In this document: positions 21,998-32,540 of the stretch, piece after piece | How the letters are laid out: each line of letters starts with the position of its first letter | Position numbering within the stretch: position 1 is the stretch's first letter | Assembly (NCBI RefSeq): GCF_017813245.1 | Contig: NZ_JAGIQL010000049.1 | Coordinates: 1-40,781 of the forward strand | DNA from: Streptomyces montanisoli | GTDB taxonomy: Bacteria > Actinomycetota > Actinomycetes > Streptomycetales > Streptomycetaceae | Direction: 5' to 3' | Length of the DNA stretch: 40,781 nucleotides | Position numbers and translations under genes: made by a program | Notes under the pieces: generated by a model | Told to the model about the DNA's origin: nothing | The model's input: only the letters and a program-made list of their open reading frames with translations | Database searches by the model: none

Positions 21998-23731
21998 GTG
22001 CTCCTACGACTCCTACGGACCCACCTCGCTCCGTACAGAAGACCCATAGCCCTGCTGGTGGCGTTGCAACTGCTGCAGACCGTCGCCACGCTCTACCTGC
22101 CCACGCTCAACGCGGACATCATCGACAACGGTGTCGTGAAGGGTGACTCGTCCTACATCCTGGAGTTCGGCGGCGTCATGCTCGCCGTCTCGATCGGACA
22201 GGTGCTGTGCAACATGGGCGCCGTCTTCTTCGGTGCCAGGACGGCGTCCGCCCTGGGACGTGACATCAGGGCCGCCGTGTTCGGCCGGGTGCAGCGCTTC
22301 TCCTCGCGTGAGGTGAACCACTTCGGCGCGCCGTCGCTGATCACGCGCACCACGAACGACGTGCAGCAGGTGCAGATGCTGACGCTGATGTCGTTCACGC
22401 TGATGGTGTCGGCGCCGATCATGTGCGTCGGCGGCATCATCATGGCGCTCAGCCAGGACGTGCCGCTGTCGGCGATCCTGCTGGCCGTCGTGCCGGTGCT
22501 GGCGCTCGCGGTGAGTCTGATCGTGCGTCGGATGCGTCCGCTGTTCCGGCAGATGCAGAAGAAGCTGGACAGCGTGAACCGCGTGCTGCGCGAGCAGATC
22601 ACCGGCAACCGCGTGATCCGCGCGTTCGTCAGGGACGACTACGAGCAGGAGCGGTTCGCGACGTCGAACGGCGAACTCGCGGGGCTCCAGCTGTCCACGG
22701 GCCGCCTGATGTCGCTGATGTTCCCGACGGTGATGACGGTGGTCAACCTGTCGTCGATCGCCGTCGTCTGGTTCGGCGCGCACCGCATCGACAGCGGCGG
22801 GATGCAGATCGGCGCGCTGACCGCGTTCCTCTCCTACCTGATGCAGATCGTCATGTCCGTGATGATGGCCACGTTCATGTTCATCATGGTGCCGCGCGCC
22901 GAGGTGTGCGCCGAGCGCATCGAGGAGGTGCTGGACACCGAGTCCAGCGTCGTCCCGCCGGCGAGCCCGGTGCGGGAGCTGCGCGCCCACGGCCACCTGG
23001 AGATACGGGACGTCGACTTCCGCTACCCGGGCGCCGAGGAGCGGGTGCTGAAGGCGGTGAACCTGGTGGCGCGGCCCGGCGAGACGACCGCCGTCATCGG
23101 CTCGACGGGCAGCGGCAAGTCGACGCTGCTGACGCTCGTGCCGCGGCTGATGGACGTCACCAGCGGTGAGGTCCTGGTCGACGGGCAGGACGTGCGCGTA
23201 CTCGACGAGGCGCTGCTGGCGAAGACGGTGAGCATCGTCCCGCAGAAGCCCTACCTGTTCACGGGGACGGTCGCGACGAACCTGCGCTACGGCAATCCGG
23301 ACGCGACCGACGAGGAGCTGTGGCACGCGCTGGAGGTGGCGCAGGCCAAGGACTTCGTGCGGAAGCTGGAGGGCGGGCTCGACGCGCCGATCGCGCAGGG
23401 CGGCACGAACGTGTCGGGCGGCCAGCGGCAGCGCCTCTCGATCGCGCGGACGCTGGTGCAGCGCCCGGAGATCTACCTGTTCGACGACTCGTTCTCGGCG
23501 CTCGACTACGCGACGGACGCGGCGCTGCGTGCCGCGCTCGGCCGGGAGACGGCGCAGTCGACGGTGGTGATCGTCGCGCAGCGCGTGTCGACGATCAGGG
23601 ACGCGGACCGGATCGTGGTGCTCGACGAGGGCCGCGTGGTCGGCGCGGGGCGCCATGCGGAGCTGATGGAGTCCAACGAGACGTACCGGGAGATCGTGCT
23701 CTCCCAGCTGACCGAGGCGGAGGCGGCCTGA
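21998..23731 (+). CDS. Heterodimeric ABC exporter subunit A (degenerate catalytic site)
   Basis: From GTG 21998 the protein is 577 residues. It has six membrane helices, then an ATPase with Walker A GSTGSGKST, signature VSGGQRQRLSIART and Walker B IYLFDDSFSALD. The residue after the Walker B Asp is Asp instead of the catalytic Glu, and the H-loop is AQRVS rather than AHR. Such a subunit forms the degenerate site of an asymmetric pair such as TM287/288 or BmrCD. GTG 21998 follows TGAGAGA; an upstream in-frame ATG would add 17 residues without a ribosome site. The next gene overlaps by one base (TGATG). The pair probably exports drugs or lipids and is conserved next to hrdA. Confidence 0.9.
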   Translation: MLLRLLRTHLAPYRRPIALLVALQLLQTVATLYLPTLNADIIDNGVVKGDSSYILEFGGVMLAVSIGQVLCNMGAVFFGARTASALGRDIRAAVFGRVQRFSSREVNHFGAPSLITRTTNDVQQVQMLTLMSFTLMVSAPIMCVGGIIMALSQDVPLSAILLAVVPVLALAVSLIVRRMRPLFRQMQKKLDSVNRVLREQITGNRVIRAFVRDDYEQERFATSNGELAGLQLSTGRLMSLMFPTVMTVVNLSSIAVVWFGAHRIDSGGMQIGALTAFLSYLMQIVMSVMMATFMFIMVPRAEVCAERIEEVLDTESSVVPPASPVRELRAHGHLEIRDVDFRYPGAEERVLKAVNLVARPGETTAVIGSTGSGKSTLLTLVPRLMDVTSGEVLVDGQDVRVLDEALLAKTVSIVPQKPYLFTGTVATNLRYGNPDATDEELWHALEVAQAKDFVRKLEGGLDAPIAQGGTNVSGGQRQRLSIARTLVQRPEIYLFDDSFSALDYATDAALRAALGRETAQSTVVIVAQRVSTIRDADRIVVLDEGRVVGAGRHAELMESNETYREIVLSQLTEAEAA

Positions 23732-25680
23732 TGAGCGGCGGAGGACCGGGGCGCATGATGCGCGGCGGCGCGCCCACGCAACGCTCGGCGGACTTCAAGG
23801 GGTCGGCGAAGCGGCTGCTGCGGCGGCTGACGCGGCAGCGGGGCGTGCTGGCCGTGATGATCTCGGCGGCCGTGGTGAGCGTGGGGCTCTCCGTGGAGGG
23901 GCCGCGGATCCTGGGCAACGCCACCGACCTGATCTTCGCCGGCGTCATCGGGCGCTCGCTGCCCGCGGGCGCGACGAAGGCGCAGGCGATCGAGGGCCTG
24001 CGGGCCCACGGCCACGGCTCGATGGCCGACCTGCTGTCCGGGGTCGACTTCGTGCCCGGGCAGGGCATCGACTTCGGCCAGATCGGCACGGTGCTGCTGA
24101 CGGCGCTGCTGGTGTACCTGGGCGCCGGGCTGCTGATGCTGGTCGCGCAGCGTATGTCGATCCGGATCATCAACCGGACTGTGTACCGGATGCGTGAGGA
24201 CATCCAGACGAAGCTGGCCAGGCTTCCGCTGTCGTACTTCGACCGGCAGCGGCGCGGCGAGGTGCTGAGCCGTGCGACGAACGACGTGGACAACATCGCG
24301 CAGACCATGCAGCAGACAATGGGCCAGATGGTCAACTCGCTGCTGACGATCGTCGGCGTCATCGCCATGATGTTCTGGATCTCCTGGCTGCTCGCACTGG
24401 TCGCGCTGGTGACGGTGCCGCTCTCCGTGCTGGTGGCGACGAAGGTCGGCAAGCGGTCGCAGCCGCAGTTCGTCCAGCAGTGGCGGGTGACGGGCAAGCT
24501 CAACGCGCACATCGAGGAGATGTACACGGGCCACTCGCTCGTGAAGACGTTCGGGCGGCAGGAGGAGTCGGCCGAGGCGTTCGAGGAGCACAACGACCAG
24601 CTGTACGAGGCCGCGTTCAAGGCGCAGTTCAACAGCGGGATCATGCAGCCGCTGATGATGTTCGTCTCGAACCTCAACTACGTGCTGGTCGCGGTCGTCG
24701 GCGGGCTCAGGGTCGCGACGGGCGCGCTGTCCATCGGCGACGTGCAGGCGTTCATCCAGTACTCGCGGCAGTTCTCGCAGCCGCTGACGCAGGTCGCCTC
24801 GATGGCGAACCTCGTGCAGTCGGGTGTCGCGTCGGCCGAGCGGATCTTCGAGCTGCTGGACGCGGACGAGCAGGAGCCGGACGGTCCCGAGCGCAAGATG
24901 CTGACGCCGCCGCGCGGGCGCGTGGCGCTGGAGAAGGTGGCGTTCCGCTACGACCCGGAGAAGCCGCTGATCGAGGACCTGTCGCTGGCGGTGGAGCCGG
25001 GGCAGACGGTCGCGATCGTCGGCCCGACGGGCGCGGGCAAGACCACGCTCGTCAATCTGCTGATGCGGTTCTACGAGGTGTCGTCGGGGCGCATCACGCT
25101 CGACGGCGTCGACGTGCGGGAGATGACGCGCGAGCAGCTGCGCTCCGGGATAGGCATGGTGCTGCAGGACACGTGGCTGTTCGGCGGCACGATAGCGGAG
25201 AACATCGCGTACGGGGCTGCGCCGGCGCGGGACGGCTCGCCGGGCGCCACGCGTGAGCAGATCGAGGAGGCGGCGAGGGCGGCCCACGCGGACCGCTTCA
25301 TCCGCACCCTGCCCGACGGGTACGACACGGTGATCGACGACGAGGGCACGGGCGTCAGCGCGGGCGAGAAGCAGCTGATTACCATCGCGCGCGCGTTCCT
25401 CTCGGATCCGGTGATCCTGGTGCTCGACGAGGCGACGAGCTCCGTCGACACCCGCACGGAGGTCCTGATCCAGAAGGCGATGGCGCGGCTGGCGCACGGC
25501 AGGACGAGCTTCGTGATCGCCCACCGGCTGTCCACGATCCGTGACGCTGACGTGATCCTCGTCATGGAGAACGGCTCGATCGTGGAGCAGGGCACGCACG
25601 GGGAACTGCTGGCTGCGGACGGCGCTTACGCGCGTCTGTACAAGGCGCAGTTCGCGCAGGCGGTGGCGGAGGTCGACTGA
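23731..25680 (+). CDS. Heterodimeric ABC exporter subunit B (canonical catalytic Glu)
   Basis: The 649-residue protein has an extended polar/basic N-terminus (MSGGGPGRMMRGGAPTQRSA), six membrane helices with a 60-residue extracellular insertion between the first two, and an ATPase with Walker A GPTGAGKTT, Walker B VILVLDEATSSVD (catalytic Glu present) and H-loop IAHRLS. Its signature reads VSAGEKQLITIAR instead of LSGGQ, as in one member of many heterodimeric exporters. It therefore complements the degenerate partner encoded just upstream. Translation is coupled: the start ATG overlaps the preceding TGA by one base. Confidence 0.92.
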   Translation: MSGGGPGRMMRGGAPTQRSADFKGSAKRLLRRLTRQRGVLAVMISAAVVSVGLSVEGPRILGNATDLIFAGVIGRSLPAGATKAQAIEGLRAHGHGSMADLLSGVDFVPGQGIDFGQIGTVLLTALLVYLGAGLLMLVAQRMSIRIINRTVYRMREDIQTKLARLPLSYFDRQRRGEVLSRATNDVDNIAQTMQQTMGQMVNSLLTIVGVIAMMFWISWLLALVALVTVPLSVLVATKVGKRSQPQFVQQWRVTGKLNAHIEEMYTGHSLVKTFGRQEESAEAFEEHNDQLYEAAFKAQFNSGIMQPLMMFVSNLNYVLVAVVGGLRVATGALSIGDVQAFIQYSRQFSQPLTQVASMANLVQSGVASAERIFELLDADEQEPDGPERKMLTPPRGRVALEKVAFRYDPEKPLIEDLSLAVEPGQTVAIVGPTGAGKTTLVNLLMRFYEVSSGRITLDGVDVREMTREQLRSGIGMVLQDTWLFGGTIAENIAYGAAPARDGSPGATREQIEEAARAAHADRFIRTLPDGYDTVIDDEGTGVSAGEKQLITIARAFLSDPVILVLDEATSSVDTRTEVLIQKAMARLAHGRTSFVIAHRLSTIRDADVILVMENGSIVEQGTHGELLAADGAYARLYKAQFAQAVAEVD

Positions 25681-25848
25681 CACGCCCGCCCGTACGGCGG
25701 GGCATCGCGTCCCGCGGGGCGCTCACGGTGGTGACGGTACGTGCCGCCGCGGGCGCCCTGTGTCGTGCGGCGGGGACGCGTGCATGGGTGTCCGCATTGC
25801 GGGTATTCGGCACTCAGGAAGGACCGAGACCACCGTTAGGGGGCTCTC

Positions 25849-26019
25849 ATGGCGGACACGTTCTACAAGCACGGCAGGCCGCAGCATCCCACACTCGAAG
25901 AGGACCGGCCGCGTGGAGGCCGCGCGAAGGGCGTCAAGCACCAGGGCTCGTGGTCCGTGGGTGCCATCATCCTCGTGATCGTCCTCTTGGTGATCGTGGG
26001 AATCGCGCTGTTCCCGTAA
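25849..26019 (+). CDS. 56-residue tail-anchored membrane protein
   Basis: The protein starts MADTFYKHGRPQHPTLEEDR, has a basic middle (GGRAKGVKHQGSWS) and ends in a single hydrophobic helix (VGAIILVIVLLVIVGIALFP), giving a tail-anchored arrangement. AGGGGG lies 6-11 bases before ATG 25849. I do not recognise a named family, though small proteins of this kind are conserved in Streptomyces beside hrdA. A strong bidirectional hairpin follows. Confidence 0.7.
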   Translation: MADTFYKHGRPQHPTLEEDRPRGGRAKGVKHQGSWSVGAIILVIVLLVIVGIALFP

Positions 26020-26045
26020 GTTCGGCGCGCTGAGCCAGTGCATCT

Positions 26046-26079
26046 CGAAGCCCGCCTTCGGACCGGAGGGCGGGCTTCG
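26046..26079. terminator. Bidirectional terminator hairpin
   Basis: CGAAGCCCGCC (26046-26056) pairs perfectly with GGCGGGCTTCG (26069-26079), with a few more pairs inside. It lies between the convergent small membrane protein gene and hrdA, so it probably ends both transcripts. Confidence 0.8.
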
Positions 26080-26135
26080 GGCGTGCCCGGCGCCCGCAGC
26101 CGCCGCCCGCCGCTCGCCGTCCGCCGGCCTGCGCC

Positions 26136-27389
26136 TCAGTCGAGGTAGCCGCGCAGCTGGTCCGCGAGGGCGTGGTCGCGCAGCTTGCCGAGCGTCTTGG
26201 CCTCGATCTGGCGGATGCGCTCCCGGGTCACGCCGAATATCCGGCCGATCTCCTCCAGCGTGCGCGCGCGCCCGTCGTCCAGCCCGTAGCGCAGCTGGAC
26301 GACCTTGCGCTCACGCTCGCCGAGCGTGGTGAGGACGGCCTCCAGGTGGCTGCGCAGCAGCAGGAAGGCGGCGGACTCGACGGGCGAGGCGGCGTCCCTG
26401 TCCTCGATGAGGTCGCCGAGCGCCAGGTCCTGCTCGTCGCCGACCGGCGTGTAGAGCGACACGGGTTCCTGGGCGAGCCGCAGGACCTCGCTCACCCGCT
26501 CGGGGGCGAGGGCGAGCTGCGCGCCGATCTCGGCGGGCGTCGGCTCGTACCCGCGTTCCTGGAGCAGCCGCCGCTGCACGCGCACCACCCGGTTGATCAG
26601 CTCCACGACGTGCACGGGCACCCTGATCGTGCGGGCCTGGTCGGCGAGCGCGCGGGACATGGCCTGCCGGATCCACCAGGTCGCGTACGTGGAGAACTTG
26701 TAGCCGCGCGCGTAGTCGAACTTCTCGACCGCCCTGATCAGGCCGAGGTTGCCCTCCTGCACGAGGTCGAGCATCGTCAGCCCGCGGCCGGCGTACCGCT
26801 TGGCGACGGACACGACCAGCCGCAGATTGGCTTCGATGAGTCGCCGCTTGGCCATCCGGCCGATGACGACGAGCCGGTCCAGGTCGAGCGCGAGCCGCTC
26901 GTCGAGGACGGGCGCCGCCGCGAGCTTCTCCTCAGCGAAGAGTCCCGCCTCGACGCGGTGGGCGAGCTCGACCTCGTCCGCGGCGGTCAGCAGCGGCACC
27001 CGGCCGATCTCGCGCAGGTACTGCCGCAGCAGGTCGGACGCGGGGCTGCCGCCGGTGGACGCACGCGCGTCCGGGACGCGCCGGGACGGGTGCGGCTCGT
27101 CCGCGGCGCCAGGTGTGTCAACCGGCCGCGGCGGGGCCGATCCCTGGCCCCGGTTCGGGTCCGGGACGTTGCCCCTGGTTCGGGCGGTCGTGAGGCCGGG
27201 GCCTGGCCACGCGGTCGGATCCGCTGCGGGCTGGGGCCAACCCCCTGGCCGCGAGCCCGCCGCCGGGGGCTGCGGGCGCGCCGGGGGCTGGGGGCTCACA
27301 GGGGGCTGCGGGCGCGGGCCGGACCGCGGCGGCACGCGCGGGGGCGGCTGGGGCCCGCTCTGGTTCTGCGTCTGGCTCCGGGTCTGCAC
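26136..27389 (-). CDS. hrdA: RNA polymerase sigma factor, HrdA-type (group 2 sigma-70)
   Basis: From GTG 27389 the protein is 417 residues. It has a long Pro/Gln-rich N-terminal extension instead of a full region 1.1, then region 1.2 ([16 protein letters not shown]), region 2 ([20 protein letters not shown] and [15 protein letters not shown]), region 3 ([15 protein letters not shown]) and region 4 with the -35-binding HTH ([20 protein letters not shown]). It directs core RNA polymerase to sigma-70-type promoters. The location next to dnaG is that of hrdA in S. coelicolor, as I recall it; hrdA is dispensable there. GTG 27389 is chosen because GGAGG lies eight bases upstream; a longer frame to 27467 lacks such a site. 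Confidence 0.88.
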   Translation of the reverse strand: MQTRSQTQNQSGPQPPPRVPPRSGPRPQPPVSPQPPARPQPPAAGSRPGGWPQPAADPTAWPGPGLTTARTRGNVPDPNRGQGSAPPRPVDTPGAADEPHPSRRVPDARASTGGSPASDLLRQYLREIGRVPLLTAADEVELAHRVEAGLFAEEKLAAAPVLDERLALDLDRLVVIGRMAKRRLIEANLRLVVSVAKRYAGRGLTMLDLVQEGNLGLIRAVEKFDYARGYKFSTYATWWIRQAMSRALADQARTIRVPVHVVELINRVVRVQRRLLQERGYEPTPAEIGAQLALAPERVSEVLRLAQEPVSLYTPVGDEQDLALGDLIEDRDAASPVESAAFLLLRSHLEAVLTTLGERERKVVQLRYGLDDGRARTLEEIGRIFGVTRERIRQIEAKTLGKLRDHALADQLRGYLD

Positions 27390-27519
27390 GGGGCGACCTC
27401 CAGATGGTCGCTGCCGGGTTCCGAGGTGTGCGGCAGCACGGCCCGCCCCCAGTGTGGGGTACGGCACATCCCGGCCACGAGAGGCCTGCGCGCACTTTCT
27501 GCGCGCCCCCCGCGGACTG

Positions 27520-29454
27520 TTACAGCGCGCCCGCGCCGTTGCTGCGGAGGGTCTGACCGTACTGCTGGAGCACCCACAGCTCGCTCTGCACGGCCGCGTA
27601 CTGCTGCGGGTCTCCCCCGTTGCCGAGGCGCGTGAGCGACGACGTGACGTCCTGGATGCGGCGGTCGACGGCGCGGATGCGGACCTGCACGAGGTGCTGG
27701 CCCGCGTACAGCTCGTCGATCGACTTGCCGCGGAAGACCTCGACCGCGAGCTCCGTCACCAGCTTGCGCACGGTGTCGTCGGGCGCGGCCTCCCGCACCC
27801 TGGCCAGGTAGTCCTTGACGTCCTCGCAGCCCTGCTCGGCGCCGCCCGCCTCGTCGATGCACTGGCGCACCGCCGCGTACGGGGGGGCCGTGAACTCGTC
27901 GGTCTCGTACGCGTCGAACGCGGGCGTGACCAGCTCGGGGCGTTGCAGGGCGAGCTTCAGCAGCTCGCGCTCCGTCGCGAACACGGGGTTGCGCAGGTAG
28001 AGGGCGGGGCCCGACGGGCCCCTTCGGGGCGCGGACTGCTGCCCCTGGCTCGCGGGCCCGGCGCCGCCGCCCGGCGCGCGTCCGCCGGGGCCAGCGCCTT
28101 GCGCGGGGCCGCGGCCGCCGCGGTCGCGTGCCCACCGCGCCAGCTGGGCCACGCGCTTGACCACGAACTGCGTGTCGAGGATCCCGAGCATCCCGGCGAG
28201 TTGCACGGCCACCTCGTGCTGCGAGGCGCTGTTCTTGATCCGGGCGACGATCGGGGCGGCCTCGTCGAGCGCCGCGGCGCGGCCGGCCGGCACCTCGAGG
28301 TCGTAGCGCGCCACGATCTGCCGGATAGCGAACTCGAACAGCGGCGTGCGGGGCTCTACCAGGTCGCGCACCGCGTCGTCGCCCTTGCCGAGCCGCAGCT
28401 CGCAGGGGTCCATGCCGTCCGGGGCGATGGCGATGTAGGTCTCGGCCGCGAACTTCTGGTCGTCCTCGAAGGCGCGCAGGGCGGCCTTCTGGCCGGCCGC
28501 GTCCCCGTCGAACGTGAAGATCACGCGGGCGCTGCCGTTGTCCATGAGCAGCCGGCGCAGGATCTTGATGTGGTCGCCGCCGAACGCCGTGCCGCACGTG
28601 GCGATGGCGGTGGTCACGCCCGCGAGGTGGCAGGCCATCACGTCCGTGTAGCCCTCGACGACCACGGCCCTGCTGGCCTTGGCGATGTCCTTCTTGGCGA
28701 GGTCGACGCCGTAGAGGACCTGGGACTTCTTGTAGATCGGCGTCTCGGGGGTGTTGAGGTACTTGGGCCCGTTGTCGTCCTCGCGCAGCCTGCGCGCACC
28801 GAACCCGACGACATCGCCCGAGATGTCCCTGATGGGCCACATCAGGCGGCCGCGGAACCGGTCGATCGGGCCGCGCCTGCCGTCCTGCGAGAGCCCGGAC
28901 ATGATCAGTTCGCGGTCGCTGAAGCCCTGGCCGCGCAGGAAGCGCGTGAGGTGGTCCCACCCGGCGGGGCTGTAGCCGACCTCGAAGTGCTCGGCCGCCG
29001 CCTGGTCGAAGCCGCGCTCGGTGAGGAACGCCCGGCCGATCTCGGCCTCGGGCGACGCCAGCTGCTCCACGTAGAACCGCGCGGCGACGCGGTGGGCCTC
29101 GACGAGCCGCGAGCGCTCGCCGCGCTGGGCCGACGGGTTGTACCCGCCCTCCTCGTAGCGCAGCGTGATGCCGGCGCGGGCCGCCAGGCGCTCGACCGTC
29201 TCGGAGAACGAGAGGTGGTCGATCTTCATCACGAAGGCGATGGTGTCCCCGCCCTCCTGGCAGCCGAAGCAGTGGAAGAGACCCTTGCTCGGACTGACCT
29301 GGAAGGACGGGGACTTCTCGTCGTGGAACGGGCAGAGGCCCTTGAGGTTGCCGCCGCCCGCGTTGCGCAGCTGGAGGTATTCGGACACGACGGCGTCGAT
29401 CGGGACGGCGTCCCGCACCGCCTTCACGTCGTCATCGTTGATCCTGCCGGCCAC
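27520..29454 (-). CDS. dnaG: DNA primase
   Basis: The 644-residue protein has the full primase layout: CHC2 zinc finger [11 protein letters not shown]...FHCFGC (about residues 41-65), RNA polymerase basic region (KGYLKA-type, [14 protein letters not shown]), the TOPRIM domain with [16 protein letters not shown] (catalytic Glu), and a C-terminal helicase-interaction region. A Gly/Pro/Gln-rich linker (about residues 440-480) precedes the C-terminal domain. It makes RNA primers for chromosome replication. Start is GTG 29454 with only a weak ribosome site, beside the conserved [20 protein letters not shown] opening. It is followed by hrdA on the same strand. Confidence 0.95.
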   Translation of the reverse strand: MAGRINDDDVKAVRDAVPIDAVVSEYLQLRNAGGGNLKGLCPFHDEKSPSFQVSPSKGLFHCFGCQEGGDTIAFVMKIDHLSFSETVERLAARAGITLRYEEGGYNPSAQRGERSRLVEAHRVAARFYVEQLASPEAEIGRAFLTERGFDQAAAEHFEVGYSPAGWDHLTRFLRGQGFSDRELIMSGLSQDGRRGPIDRFRGRLMWPIRDISGDVVGFGARRLREDDNGPKYLNTPETPIYKKSQVLYGVDLAKKDIAKASRAVVVEGYTDVMACHLAGVTTAIATCGTAFGGDHIKILRRLLMDNGSARVIFTFDGDAAGQKAALRAFEDDQKFAAETYIAIAPDGMDPCELRLGKGDDAVRDLVEPRTPLFEFAIRQIVARYDLEVPAGRAAALDEAAPIVARIKNSASQHEVAVQLAGMLGILDTQFVVKRVAQLARWARDRGGRGPAQGAGPGGRAPGGGAGPASQGQQSAPRRGPSGPALYLRNPVFATERELLKLALQRPELVTPAFDAYETDEFTAPPYAAVRQCIDEAGGAEQGCEDVKDYLARVREAAPDDTVRKLVTELAVEVFRGKSIDELYAGQHLVQVRIRAVDRRIQDVTSSLTRLGNGGDPQQYAAVQSELWVLQQYGQTLRSNGAGAL

Positions 29455-29540
29455 TCGTGAATTCTAAGGGTGCGGACCGACACTCCTGCCCGCGGCCGGA
29501 GACCGGCGGCTGCCGCGGCGGACTTCCTCGGCGGGAGGCC

Positions 29541-29588
29541 GGCGGCCTGCCTCGGCCGGACGCGGGCGGCCTGCCTCGGCCGGACGCG
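29541..29588. repeat. Perfect 24-base tandem duplication
   Basis: The unit at 29541-29564 is repeated exactly at 29565-29588, ending one base before the stop codon of the oxidoreductase gene. A third, partial copy can be seen just upstream (from about 29528). It lies in the 134-base gap to dnaG and contains no gene. Confidence 0.85.
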
Positions 29589-30860
29589 TCAGCCGCCGAT
29601 GGAGCCCAGGGGCGTGCCGGGGTCGGCCAGGGCGTCCTTGTCGACCACGGCTCCCGAGCGGATCAGGCGCTGGATGTCGTCCGTCACGTCCCACACGTTC
29701 ACGTTCATCCCGGCGAGCACCCTGCCCTCCCCCAGCCAGAACGCGATGAACTCGCGCTTGCCCGCGTCGCCCCGCACGACGACCTCGTCGTAGCTGCCGG
29801 GCGGCGCCCAGCCCGAGTACTCGAGGCCGAGGTCGTACTGGTCGGAGAAGAAGTACGGGACGCGGTCGTACGCCACCTCCTTGCCGAGCATCGCGCGCGC
29901 CGCGGCGGGGCCGCCCTCCAGCGCGTTCTCCCAGTGCTCCACGCGGATGCGGCCGCCGGCCGCGGCGCCCCACGGGGACGGCGCGGAGACCACGTCGCCC
30001 GCGGCGAACACGTCCGGGTCCGAGGTGCGCAGCCCCACGTCGACGACGATGCCGCCGCCCTCGGCGGCTCCTGCGACGGCGAGGCCCGCGGACTCGGCGA
30101 GCGAGACGCGCGGCGCCGCGCCGATCGCAGCGAGCACGTCGTGCGCCGGGTGCTCCTCGCCGTCGTCCGTGCGCGCCGCCAGGACGACGCCGTCCTGGCC
30201 GACGATCTCGGTGAGCCGCGCGCCGAAGTGGAAGCGGACGCCGTGCTCGCTGTGCAGGTCGGTGAAGAGCTGGCCGAGTTCGGGGCCGATGACCCGGTGC
30301 AGCGGGGTGGACTCCGCCTCGACGACGGTCACCTCAGCGCCGTACGTGCGCGCCGCGGCGGCGACCTCGAGGCCGATCCAGCCCGCGCCCGCGATGACGA
30401 TGTGGCCGTTGTCCCTGCCGAGGGACGTGAGGACCTGGCGCAGCCGGTCGGCGTGCGCGAGCCTGCGCAGGTGGTGCACCCCGGCGAGGTCGGTGCCGGG
30501 GATGTCGAGGCGGCGCGGCTCGGCGCCCGTGGCGAGCAGCAGCTTGTCGTAGCGCACGGAGCTGCCGTCGCCGAGGTGCACGCAGTGGCCCGCGCGGTCG
30601 AGCGCGGTGACGGACTGGCCGAGGTGCAGTTCGATCTCGTGCTTCGCGTACCAGGCGGCGTCCTGGACGAAGACGCTCGCGCGCTCCTCGTTCCCGGCGA
30701 GGTAGCCCTTGGAGAGCGGGGGGCGTTCGTAGGGGTGGTCGCGCTCGTCGCCGATGAGGATCACGCGTCCGGTGAACCCCTCCGCGCGAAGGGTCTCCGC
30801 GGCTTTCGCCGCCGCGAGACCGCCGCCGACGATGACGAATGTGCGATGTGCGTCGACCAC
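29589..30860 (-). CDS. NAD(P)H/FAD-dependent ferredoxin reductase-like oxidoreductase
   Basis: The 423-residue protein has the FAD motif VIVGGGLAAAKAAETL at the N-terminus, the ERPPLSKGYL stretch typical of rhodocoxin/putidaredoxin reductases, the NAD(P) motif IVIAGAGWIGLEVAAAA in the middle, the GD motif VFAAGDVV, and a C-terminal reductase domain (YFFSDQYDLGLEYSGWAP). It should pass electrons from NAD(P)H to a ferredoxin serving a P450 or dioxygenase. No ferredoxin or P450 gene is adjacent. GTG 30860 is fixed by GAGGAGG six bases upstream. Confidence 0.9.
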   Translation of the reverse strand: MVDAHRTFVIVGGGLAAAKAAETLRAEGFTGRVILIGDERDHPYERPPLSKGYLAGNEERASVFVQDAAWYAKHEIELHLGQSVTALDRAGHCVHLGDGSSVRYDKLLLATGAEPRRLDIPGTDLAGVHHLRRLAHADRLRQVLTSLGRDNGHIVIAGAGWIGLEVAAAARTYGAEVTVVEAESTPLHRVIGPELGQLFTDLHSEHGVRFHFGARLTEIVGQDGVVLAARTDDGEEHPAHDVLAAIGAAPRVSLAESAGLAVAGAAEGGGIVVDVGLRTSDPDVFAAGDVVSAPSPWGAAAGGRIRVEHWENALEGGPAAARAMLGKEVAYDRVPYFFSDQYDLGLEYSGWAPPGSYDEVVVRGDAGKREFIAFWLGEGRVLAGMNVNVWDVTDDIQRLIRSGAVVDKDALADPGTPLGSIGG

Positions 30861-31009
30861 TTGATGCCTCCTCGTTGTGCTGCCGCCACCTGCGAGCGTC
30901 CCGCACGGAGCGTGGCGGCGGAAGAGGGGCGCTCCATGGGCGTGTCTTCTTGCCCGGGTCCGGCCGGTAATGCCGGAAGCCGTACGAGTGCGCGCGAGTC
31001 GATCTTGCC

Positions 31010-32416
31010 CTACGCGGGGCGCGGACGGTCCGTCGGGGCGTGCACCGGGCGCTCGGCAGGGCCCGTGACCCTGGCGTGCAGGGCGCGCGCGGCCGCGTCC
31101 GTGAGGGACGCGATCTGGTCCACCACCACCCGTTTGCGCGCGGCGTCGTCGTCCGCCGCCTCGAACGCGGCGCGGAACTGGGGGTTCAGCCCGTACGGCG
31201 CCCCGGCGAGCAGCGCGTCCGCCAGCCGGCCGAGGACCACGCGCTGGTCGGCGCGGATCGCCTCCTGTTCGGGGCGCTGCATGACGTACCGGTCCGCGAC
31301 GGCCTTCAGCACGGCACATTCGAGGCGCGCGGGACGCGGGACGACGAGCGTCGCGCCGTACCGGGTCAGCGGTCCTGTGCCGTACGCGGCGCGGGTGGCG
31401 GCCTCGGCGGCGAGGCAGAACCTCCCGATGAGCTGGCTGGTGGCGTCCTTGAGCCTGGCCTGTGCGACGGCCGAGCCGTCGTGGGCGTGCGGCCACCACT
31501 CCTCGGCCGTCAGCCGGTCGAGCGCGGCGGCGAGTTCGGCCGGCTGCGTGCCGGGGTCGGTGTAACGGCGCACCGCCACCTCCCAGATGGCGGCACGCTC
31601 CGTGGGCGAGGTGAGGGCGGCGGGGTCGATGTGCCCGGCGTGCAGGCCGTCCTCGAAGTCGTGGACGGAGTACGCCACGTCGTCGGACCAGTCCATGACC
31701 TGTGCCTCGAAGCAGGTGCGCCCGGCCGGCGCGCCCTGGCGCACCCAGGAGAAGACCGGCAGGTCGTCCTCGTACACGCCGAACTTGACGCGGCCCGCCC
31801 GGCCGCCGGCCGCGGCCCGCGCGGCGGTGCGCGTCCACGGGTACTTGGTCGCGGCGTCGAGGGCAGCGCGGGTGAGGTTGAGTCCGACGCTCACGGCGGA
31901 CGCGTCGGGGACGGCCTGTGCGCCGGATGGGCCGCCGCCCGGTGTGGTGAACCGCTTCGGTTCGATGCGGGTGAGGAGCCGCAGGGACTGCGCGTTGCCC
32001 TCGAAGCCGCCGCAGTCGGCGGCGAAGTCGTCGAGGACGCGCTCGCCGTTGTGGCCGAACGGCGGGTGGCCCATGTCGTGCGCGAGGCAGGCCGCCTCGA
32101 CGAGGTCGGGGTCGCAGCCGAGCGCGGCGCCCAGTTCGCGGCCGACCTGCGCGCACTCGAGTGAGTGGGTGAGCCGGGTGCGCGGGCTGGCGTCCCACTC
32201 GTCGCCCGGCGCGCCCGGCGTGACGACCTGGGTCTTGCCCGCGAGGCGGCGCAGGGCCGACGAGTGCAGGACGCGGGCCCTGTCGCGCTGGAAGGCGGTG
32301 CGCCCGGGGCGCTTGTCGGGCTCGGGCACCCACCGGGCGGTGTCGGCGGGATCGTAGTGGGCGGCCGCGTCGTGGGCCTTGGGGCCGGGCGGGGTGGAGC
32401 CGGGGGTGCCTGCCAT
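31010..32416 (-). CDS. dgt: Deoxyguanosinetriphosphate triphosphohydrolase (dGTPase)
   Basis: The 468-residue protein carries the HD-domain metal residues in order: [31 protein letters not shown] (the HD pair), and [13 protein letters not shown] for the distal Asp. RRLAGKTQV and the long C-terminal helical region match dGTPase family members of Streptomyces length. It hydrolyses dGTP (and perhaps other dNTPs) to nucleoside and triphosphate. ATG 32416 is chosen as the first start before [11 protein letters not shown]; the ribosome site is weak. It lies downstream of a divergent SanA-like gene and upstream of the oxidoreductase on the same strand. Confidence 0.9.
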   Translation of the reverse strand: MAGTPGSTPPGPKAHDAAAHYDPADTARWVPEPDKRPGRTAFQRDRARVLHSSALRRLAGKTQVVTPGAPGDEWDASPRTRLTHSLECAQVGRELGAALGCDPDLVEAACLAHDMGHPPFGHNGERVLDDFAADCGGFEGNAQSLRLLTRIEPKRFTTPGGGPSGAQAVPDASAVSVGLNLTRAALDAATKYPWTRTAARAAAGGRAGRVKFGVYEDDLPVFSWVRQGAPAGRTCFEAQVMDWSDDVAYSVHDFEDGLHAGHIDPAALTSPTERAAIWEVAVRRYTDPGTQPAELAAALDRLTAEEWWPHAHDGSAVAQARLKDATSQLIGRFCLAAEAATRAAYGTGPLTRYGATLVVPRPARLECAVLKAVADRYVMQRPEQEAIRADQRVVLGRLADALLAGAPYGLNPQFRAAFEAADDDAARKRVVVDQIASLTDAAARALHARVTGPAERPVHAPTDRPRPA

Positions 32417-32540
32417 GTGTCCGACCGTAGCCGGAGCCGGTCGGGCGCCGCTCAGCACGGCGTCGGGCCGCCGGCCGAACCGGCGGGCCCCGCACGGCGT
32501 CCCTTCAGAGGAACGAAGATCGACGGAGGGGGCCGGTGGG

